Shown: positions 56,725 through 64,000 of the stretch, piece by piece
Layout of the letters: each line of letters opens with the position of its first letter
How positions within the stretch are numbered: position 1 is the first letter of the stretch
Origin: Moniliophthora roreri
Lineage: Eukaryota > Basidiomycota > Agaricomycetes > Agaricales > Marasmiaceae
Length of the DNA stretch: 64,000 bases
Assembly: GCA_001466705.2 (NCBI GenBank)
Contig: LATX02000089.1
Span: 992,001 to 1,056,000 of the forward strand
Direction of reading: 5' to 3'
The notes under the pieces: generated by a model
Seen by the model: the letters and a program-made list of their open reading frames with translations, nothing else
What the model was told of the DNA's origin: nothing
Database searches by the model: none
Position numbers and translations under genes: made by a program

Positions 56725-59335
56725 CTATAGCGAGAACCTGGCCTAGACTTCCATCAGTAAGACTCCCCGAGTATAGCTAGAACGACTTACTCGTAGTTGT
56801 CTTCCGTATGTCTGTAATGGGGGTATTATCAAGCAGAAGAGTCCGACCACGATGCTTTCAAACATATCAGAATCGGCGCAACTCTTCACCATGGAGCACT
56901 CACGCAGCCTCACACCCAAACGTTTGCAGAGCTCCATGCTTCTCCGCCCAAGGTACTTGGAAATAAGCGACGCTGAATCCCCCCAAAGTCCGGGCCAGAT
57001 TTACCAAAGCACTTATTTCACCCTACGAGAAGTTAGTAGCGTTCAATGCTCGGGGCCGGCGGTCGACGTACCTGCTGACCAGGGAAGCAGTCATTACAGT
57101 ACGCATCTGCATAGGTAATCAGTTGTCCGAGCTTATGACAGACGTACGGCCTTACAGACTGCGACAGTAGCCACCATGATAGCTGTCTCTGCTATCCCCC
57201 ATCCGAAAATCAACGCTGCAGTGTGTAAATGTTTCTGCAATGCTGCGCCTATTAATACGAAGCCGCAGATGTATAGTGCTAAGGCGAGGTAGCATGTCCC
57301 GAGGATTTGCGTTGCTGAGCATATAAGGAACACAAAGAGAGGAGGAAAAGTTATACCAAAGACGGCTCTCAGCTTCGAAAACACCCTTGTTTCGTTTGAT
57401 ACTGATATTCATGATCCAGTCGTTGACGAATCTTCCGATGAGTTCTCCAATAATAATGGCTACCTAACAGCAAGGTATGAGTAGAGCACTGGCAGAAAAG
57501 TGCGAGAGTTCTATTACGATCGGTGTGCCATATCCACCAGCGATAGCAAGTTCACTCCATCCAAATCCAAGGGGCGGTGGACTGCCCAAAAATACAGCCA
57601 TCGTGACCTAGCCAGATAGTTTTAGATCATTCGAGCTCGGCAAGTCGAAGTGAGCTCACATTTATTCCGATACCAAAACCGAAGAACACTCCCTATTGAC
57701 CGAAAGTCAGTGAATTCCATCGCCCGATACCCAAAAACAACGATCACCTCAAATATCAAGATCCCGAGTAGATGCGGCCGCCAGACAACACGGAATGTCG
57801 TAGCAATAGATTCAAACCACGACACACGATATTTCGCCATTCGTATACCCGTTACACCGGTGAGTGTCTCCAGGCGGTACCGTAGTCCGTTTCCAGGTTC
57901 AGGTAAATCCATCCTCTTCCGGTCGTACATTCTAAAAATACCTTCAGTTGTATCACATTTAAAGTCGAATGAATAGAATAACTTACGTTTCTTCCATGAA
58001 TAGTGCAATCAATACACAGACGACTGCACCGTACATGGATCCGATGCCATAGGACCATCTCCAGTTTTCACGAGCAACGAGGAACCCGAAAGCTAGGTAC
58101 TTTTGGGTGAGCACGAACGTAAGGCGTATATGTAGCTGACGAAGCTCACCGAAGGGAGAAAGGAATGGACTGACGATGAATCCCATGGTCCAGAAATTGA
58201 GCTAATAGTTTCGCTAGTGTCAGCTAATACTCGAAACCGGCTAGAGACAGCTCTACCATTCGTGCTTGCAAGTGGAAGGGGTACAAATCCGTTACCACGT
58301 ATAAACCCTGTAAAGGATGAGGTCTCTCGCATAGCATTGTACGGCGAAGACATACAGAAATTTGCGGTGCCGTTCTGGGTGGAATGTCAATGATCCAGAG
58401 AAACAGTAGAACCCGACATTCCAAATCTTACCCAAAAACAGCGGTGAGGCATCTCATGGCTAGGAAGTTGAATGTCACTCAGACAGCCGTTCAGCAGTGA
58501 GATGAAGGAGGGGTGCTCACCGGCAAAGGTGGAAAGATTCGGTGCAAATGTGCAACCAATAAGAAATCCCAGTGCGAAGACCTGAAAGGGTTCAGCTTGG
58601 TTAAAGAATTTACAATCTACACACTCGGGCTCTAGATGCTCACCTGAGACCAGAATAAGACTGGGAGTCGACCATAGCGGTTGATGAACCAGACAGCCAA
58701 GACACCTCCAGGTCCTAGATTCGTTGTCCATCTTCTGCTCTCACTCGAGAATGAGCACCACAAACCTAGAAGGAAAATACTCCAGCTGTAAGGGAATGTC
58801 AGAAACTTGGAAGATAGCCTTGCAAAGTTATGAAACTGAAGACCCACTTCGAAGTAACATTATTGATGACCCCCGTTGTTGTGTTATATTCCGCCGCCAA
58901 CGCAAAGAGCGATGCAATGCCTAGTATCTGTTCAACAAGACTGGACAGCGGGATTTTCAGTACCACTTGCCTATTCCTGAGTCGAAGTCAGGCACAATTG
59001 CTGCCAACGTGATAATGAATAGATGTAGGGCTTTGCGGCGGTCACTCCAGTTCTGAGGGTCTTTGGGCGAGTCTGTCGGTTGTGGCCATAGAACTTTGCT
59101 ACCGTCTCGAGATAATTTAAGTTTGGAAGCTGTTTCCTCCCCAAACTCAATCTTGGCCTCACTGCAGAGTAAAGAAGCACGAAGGTCACGATCAGCGTGA
59201 CAACGGAACTCACCGAGGATCAATTATAAGACGTCCGGCATGCTCTTCATGGTAAACAGCCCAATTGATTTTCTCGCTGATTAAGTCGTCAGACCCGTTC
59301 TTAAGCTCTGCAGCAACCTTCTCCGAGTCCTGCAT
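56725..59335 (-). CDS. MFS transporter A (DHA1-type), possibly splice-damaged
   Basis: This is a many-exon gene with introns of about 50 bases. The start at 59,335 (MQDSEKVAAELK) has a better context than an in-frame ATG at 59,368. Exon 1 ends at 59,214. The N-terminal part has LWPQPTDSPKDPQNWSDR, then twelve-helix MFS features: FINRYGRLPVLFWSQ between helices 2 and 3, SGLYVVTDLYPFHLQAR, NFWTMGFIVSPFLSPF and MNISIKRNKGVFEAESRLW. It ends GRQLR plus ARFSL at 56,725. Proton-driven export of small molecules is likely; the cargo is unknown. One intron (58,921-58,970) uses GC-AG. The acceptor expected at 57,299-57,300 reads GG rather than AG, which puts the downstream frame out unless splicing is unusual. 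Confidence 0.75.
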
Positions 59336-59429
59336 GTCGGGGGGAACGTTTACGACGAGCGAAATCATTGAACGAAAACCACGACCAATTTATAGATTGA
59401 GCTCAGCTGACCATCGCCAGCGTAGGTAG

Positions 59430-59462
59430 TGATAGTGATGGTGATGGTGATGGATACATGGT
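59430..59462 (+). repeat. (GTGATG)-like microsatellite
   Basis: A short run of GTGATA/GTGATG units lies between the two transporter genes. Confidence 0.7.
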
Positions 59463-59715
59463 ACCTTGTGATAGTGGTTATCCAGCATGGATTCCTGAGA
59501 TCCATAAGGCAATTGTCAATGCAGGAAAGAAATGCACAGGATGCAGTGATCTCGCATGCTCCCACGTGCACGCGGCCATCGGACGCGTCTCTACGTCTTC
59601 GACGTCAGACTCAGAACATCACATACATTCACGGGACTAGGCAGACATAGCAAACGCAACAGTACTTGAAACGAAATTTGCAAACGAGCTTTGAATCCGG
59701 AATCTCTTGAAACGT

Positions 59716-62381
59716 TTAAGCCGAAAATCGTTGCTAGAATTGCGGGGAATCAGTCATTGTCATTCGAGAAAGAAGAGGACAAACCCTTAGCCGGCCTCCA
59801 AAGATCTGCAACGCGGGAACAATGAGGAAGAACAGGCCAATGACGATTCTGACAGAAGATTAATGATTCTCATCCACACCAGGTACGATGTGACGATAAC
59901 GTACGCGGCTTCGACACCAAATGTTTGCAAAGCACCATTCTTCTCAGCCCAGGGTACCTGGAAGTATGCCACGCTAAAACCTATATCCATACACGGCGAT
60001 GAGAAAGATGAATAAGTAAGGAGTAAAAGAGGAAGTCATACCTCCAAGCGTACGAGCTAAATTAATGAGAGCACTGATTTCTCCCTGGCATTAAGTGAGA
60101 AAACCGGAGTGTATAGTGACGCCCATATGCGTACCCTTTGCTTGGGGAAACAATCATTGCAATATGCATCTGCCGAGACAGAGATTCAATAAGGGCGCGC
60201 GAGAGCAAACAGCTTAGTACGCACAGACAGCAACGGTGTTAATCATGACCGCCAACTCGGCGATTCCCCATCCCATGATCAACGCCCCAGTAGTCAAGCG
60301 TTGCTGAATTGAGGCTCCTAGGGTAACGAAACCACAGATATATAGTGGCATTGCCAGATAACAAGCCCTATTATGCTAAGGTCAATATCCTTAAAATCCC
60401 ATAGGTGAGCGGAGTTACACACCAGAGTCTGCTTTCGGGGATGAAGATGCCCTTATTGCGCCTGATGCTCGTATTCATGATGAAATCATTGTTGTATCGA
60501 CCTATGAACTCTCCAATCAGCACTGCAACCTACAAGCTATGAGTGTCATAAAACGGAGCAGTGATTGACGGTGTCCTCACAATAGGTGTCCCATAACCAC
60601 CAGCAATGGCGAACTGGCTCCATCCAAAACCTTGAGGTGGGGGTGAGCCCAGGAAAACAGCATTCGTCACATTGATACCTGTAGAGCGGCATTTTAGCAC
60701 TGAACAACAGAAGTAATACTCATAATCACCAATGCTGAAACCAAAGACCATTGCCTGGTACAAATATGCTTCAGCTACATCAAATAGTAGGTATACAGGG
60801 AACGCTTGCCTCAAAAACAAGAATACCAAGTAAATGAGGACGCCAGACGATGTAGAACGGAGACCATATAGCCTCCTTCCACGATGTACGGTACTTCGCC
60901 ATTTTGATACCGGTGATACCAACGAGCGTCTCTAGTCGATAACGGAGGCCGCCCTCCGCGCCTGGCTCAGGTATAGGCTTGATATGTCGGTCATACATCC
61001 TGATAATATGCCTGAATAAACGAACGAAATAGTGTATAGAGATATGCATACGTTTCTTCCATGAACAAGATGATCATAGTGCAGACCACTGCTCCGTAGA
61101 TGGACCCAAGACCTGCGATGCCACACTCAACGGTTAGAACGACGGAAGAGGCATCAATTTCCGACGCACCATACGACCATCGCCAGTTCGCGCGAGCCAC
61201 GAGAAACCCGCAAAGGAATGGCGACAGGAATGGGCTAAGAATGAATCCCATGGTCCAGACGTTAAGCTGTATATCCCCGTCAGTACAACATCCATTCAAT
61301 CCGGCTTGATTCTCACCTTCCGAGCTTGCAAATGGAAAGGGTATAGGTCGGCGACCACGTATAGTCCCTGTCAGAAGACCAGTCAGCGCGCCGCGTAATT
61401 TATTCCTGTTACTGAAGCTCACCGTCACTTGGGGTGCGGTACTTCGGCCGTAATGTCAAATTAACCGTATTCATTTAAAAAGGGTTAGCATACCCAAAAA
61501 CAGCAGTCAGACATCGCATGACTGGTGTAAATCAGCTGGGTTTTAAGGTGAGCATGTTACAAAACCGCTTACCCGTGAAGGTCCTCAAGTTCGGAGCAAA
61601 CGTGCAGCCGACCAGGAAGGCAAAGGCAAGGATCTATGCAAATGATAAGCATGGACGATACGGAAGTACCGTAGCGTACCTGCGACCAGAACAAGATAGG
61701 AAGTCGGCCAAAGCGCCGAATCAAAATGACAGCAAAGATACCGCCCCAACCTATCTAATGCGTCACTTAGGTGTTCCCATGATCGGGACGGACCCATACC
61801 GAGCAGAAAGATACTCCAGCTGCATAAGAACGATTTATGAGCGACACAAAACTTGATAGGGAAATTATTCACGTACTTGGAAGTCACGTTGTTGATATTG
61901 TTGGGGGTAGTGTTGAATTGTGCTGCGAGTCGGAAAATCGCAGCAATACCTACCAAAACACGTTAGCTTCCTTGCTACTTTAGTTTAATTGTGCACTCAC
62001 CAATCCCAGAGTCGAAGTCGGGTACTATGGCAGCGAGGGTAATGATGAAGAGATGAAGAGCTTTACGACGGTCGCTCCAGTTCTGGGGATCGTGTGGAGA
62101 ATCACTTGGTTGCGGCCAAAGCACCTTCGTCCCATCTCGAGAAAGTTTCAACCTTGACGCGACTGCATCTCCAAACTCCACCTTTGCTTCTCTGTAGACA
62201 AAACGATCAGAATTTACTCTTCGAGTGCTGAAAACACATACTCGGGGTCAACCACCAGAGATCCTGCTTTTTTCTCGTAGTACTCCAGGAGGTCCACTTC
62301 AGAGCCACCATCGATGCTAGATGTCGATGGCTCTATCCCCTCTTTACCGCCTTCGTGTTTCTCGTTATGATCTTCAGACAT
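59716..62381 (-). CDS. MFS transporter B (DHA1-type), tandem paralogue
   Basis: The start at 62,381 (MSEDHNEKHEGGKEG) opens an acidic cytosolic head. Exon 1 ends at 62,242 and intron 1 is 62,192-62,241 (GTATGT...CTACAG). Later exons give LWPQPSDSPHDPQNWSDR, VPDFDSGIGIAA, NVTSNWSIFLLGWGGIFAV, LIRRFGRLPILFWSQ, GLYVVADLYPFHLQAR, FLVARANWRWSYG, and GFSVAYFQVPWAEKNGALQ. The end is QRFSA at 59,716. All splice sites I followed are canonical and, unlike transporter A, the acceptor before ACYLAMPLYICGF is intact. It shares exon structure with transporter A. A 12-helix proton antiporter or facilitator is expected in the plasma or vacuolar membrane. Confidence 0.85.
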
Positions 62382-62389
62382 GGGCGAGA

Positions 62390-63030
62390 AAAAGTAGGAA
62401 TGGACTATAGAAAGCCGGATTAGCTCGTGGTTTATATTCCAACTATAAATCTTACCGGCATCTGACCACGAACAACTCAATTGTGTTCGTGCTCTCAGGA
62501 GACTATTCACTCCGAACCTAAAATCAAGATCTTTGCGCCCTTCCTAGGTGCTCCGATTATAGTCATGGCGTGGATAAAAGGAGAACTTCTGTCACCGAAT
62601 GAATGATTACAGAAAGGGTCCCTCAATATCTTAAGGCACCCGAAGAGTTACGCTCTTGTTGAAAAAAACCAGACTGGTGAACTTGAACGGATGGTATCTC
62701 CTCGGAACCACCCACGACGTACCCATTTTGTGAGAATTGTTTTCCTAGAAAGCAGGAACGTGCGAGTAGAAGTCACCCCAATGACGCTTCTCAATCTATG
62801 TGAGGAGAATCGCTGAGTAATTCCAGCGGAATGAAGTTCTGAATCGGGACATGGTGTGTACGCCGCTTCGTTTCTTCGTTTTGCAAGAAAGCACAGTGAG
62901 TAAAAAGTAACTGTTTTAGCATCCATCCAAATACGATATATGACGTTAGAGTAAAGAATTCTGGCCTGCCCAGTTGAATGAGTGGGAGGAAAAGTATCCA
63001 AGACATTACACGCACCAAATCATCCCAGAC
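62390..63030. other. Intergenic stretch between transporter B and uS8m
   Basis: It should contain the transporter B promoter. No gene was seen; the 117-codon minus-strand frame at 62,648-63,001 has no recognised domain. Confidence 0.45.
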
Positions 63031-63033
63031 GTG

Positions 63034-63498
63034 TCAACGAGCTCGACAAACGACCTCCCCTGGGAGCTTGAGGAGTAAAGCTTCCCTCGCCTCTAACCAC
63101 TGGTGCTCCTTGCTCTTTGTCTTCACCACTGCAATCTCTCCCATTCCCAGCGGCGGAATAGTCTGTGCCCGTCTCCCGCTGCAAATCTGTCGAATCTCCG
63201 AGAGGTCCATAAATATGCGTTTACTTGGTTTGCTGACCAGCTCCATATGGTTCAACACGGGTCGGTCGTCGCGATATTTGAGGTCAGCCCATATCCGCTG
63301 CTGAGCCTCTCGTACTTCATGAAACTTTGCCGGGTTTGGCTCTTCGAGAGTCCCTCTTGTGAGATTCGATATGAAACCGGCACGTAGAAGGATAGACAGT
63401 ATTCCTAGATTTTGTGTGTTGTGTTCGACAGCGATTTTCTGGTGTCGTGCCCGAAAGGCATTTTGCATGCGCGCGCAGAGGTCGAAAGGTAGCGGCAT
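63034..63498 (-). CDS. Mitochondrial small-subunit ribosomal protein uS8m
   Basis: A single-exon gene of 154 residues. It opens LCARMQNAFRARHQ, which is the start of the uS8 fold, followed by ILSILLRAGFISNLTRG. The core continues with WADLKYRDDRP, then SKPSKRIFMDLSE and GRRAQTIPPLGMGEIAVVKT, which is the conserved uS8 rRNA-contacting segment. Bacterial S8 is about 130 residues; the extra length is in an N-proximal loop and a short basic C-terminus (LPGEVVCRAR). It binds 16S-like rRNA in the mitochondrial small subunit. No long targeting peptide is obvious, which is common for this protein. The identification rests on these motifs. Confidence 0.85.
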   Translation of the reverse strand: MPLPFDLCARMQNAFRARHQKIAVEHNTQNLGILSILLRAGFISNLTRGTLEEPNPAKFHEVREAQQRIWADLKYRDDRPVLNHMELVSKPSKRIFMDLSEIRQICSGRRAQTIPPLGMGEIAVVKTKSKEHQWLEAREALLLKLPGEVVCRAR

Positions 63499-63672
63499 CT
63501 ACTTCAAAGACTGAGAGATGCTTACTCTAAATGTATTACAGTACACGTACCGGTTTGAGACGAAATTTGAGCTGGTGTCAGTCGTTGGGAACAAAAATGT
63601 GGACAGTGCAGAGTGGGCGTCTAATTTCGGTCACGCGGATACAGAGAACGTGACACAGGCGCTCCAAGCTCC

Positions 63673-63704
63673 GAGTCCAAGGTCCTGCGAGTCCAAGGTC
63701 TTGC
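63673..63704. repeat. 16-base tandem repeat, two full copies plus a decayed third
   Basis: GAGTCCAAGGTCCTGC is followed directly by GAGTCCAAGGTCTTGC, and a partial third copy begins at 63,708 (GAGTCCACGCTCC). Confidence 0.7.
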
Positions 63705-63911
63705 GCCGAGTCCACGCTCCACTCATATTGCGCTTTTCATTGCTATCATCCTATTCACTTGAATTGAACTGCGAATTTGAAAACCAGGTGTCAAAGATGT
63801 AATATCCATCTCTTCGTTCATGGCCTCTATTCTAACATATGCCAACGCTTGCAGTACACGGTGCCGGCGCTGTCTTGGTAATGCCCAAGCCCCGCTCTCG
63901 CCCGACCACGC

Positions 63912-64000
63912 AGATTTATAAAGGCTCTACTTGTTCCGCTCTTGTCGTCGTCTCGCACAATGGTTAGAAGGCTCTCAATTTCTGGACAAAAAGTGCCAGT
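63912..64000 (+). CDS. Possible promoter and start of a gene running off the window
   Basis: A TATA-like word (TTTATAAAGG, about 63,914-63,924) lies about 40 bases before an ATG at 63,960 in a good context (CACAATGG). The frame stays open to the window edge (MVRRLSISGQKVPV). Too little is present to identify it. Confidence 0.25.

Noticed and set aside
59458..59640. A small plus-strand gene between the transporters
   Set aside because: The 60-codon frame starts in a GTGATG microsatellite and has no domain, splice context or homologue that I recognise.
56725..62381. The two MFS transporters as psilocybin-type cluster transporters
   Set aside because: They lie more than 20 kb from the decarboxylases, beyond housekeeping genes, and have the common DHA1-type NWSDR start. 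Nothing links them to the array.
1..64000. CRISPR array, prokaryotic operon or phage genes
   Set aside because: No regularly spaced direct repeats or prokaryotic signals; the genes have spliceosomal introns throughout.

Overview
The window is nuclear DNA of a mushroom-forming basidiomycete (Agaricomycetes, probably Agaricales). The evidence is dense 50-65 bp introns with GTRNGT donors, F-box proteins of the agaric type, fungal MFS and O-fucosyltransferase-like genes, a fungal mitochondrial uS8 protein, and decayed hAT and Ty3/gypsy elements of the kind common in agarics. No CRISPR array, operon, rRNA or intact tRNA gene was seen. Gene models come from reading splice sites and comparing copies by eye.

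Left part (1-34,650): four tandem, same-strand copies of a phosphatidylserine-decarboxylase-family gene (starts at 6992, 20536, 26247 and 32407) closely resembling PsiD, the L-tryptophan decarboxylase of Psilocybe. All four look intact. Each sits in a duplicated unit with a conserved TATA-like block, a 5'UTR intron, one coding intron and an intron directly after the stop codon. Units 3 and 4 also carry decayed pieces of a convergent gene. Two CpG-poor, AT-rich transposon islands (1-4950 and about 9700-17,740) flank or split the array. The first holds a Ty3/gypsy pol remnant; the second holds a hAT transposase pseudogene and a tRNA-like short repeat. No psi kinase, methyltransferase or P450 gene is visible.

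Middle part (34,650-48,100): a secreted, cysteine-rich, probably GPI-anchored protein; a snurportin pseudogene; two tandem F-box genes; and two decayed genes with an MLKL-like helical N-terminal domain, as seen in fungal NLR or kinase-associated proteins, around a small unidentified gene.

Right part (48,400-64,000): an ancient duplication of a two-gene block (snurportin plus a convergent O-fucosyltransferase-like gene) around a WD40 gene. In the first block snurportin is intact and the transferase is broken; in the second the reverse is true. Beyond lie two tandem MFS transporters of the DHA1 type, one with an apparently damaged splice acceptor, and the mitochondrial ribosomal protein uS8m. 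Housekeeping genes therefore lie on the right, and the expanding, transposon-invaded decarboxylase array on the left.
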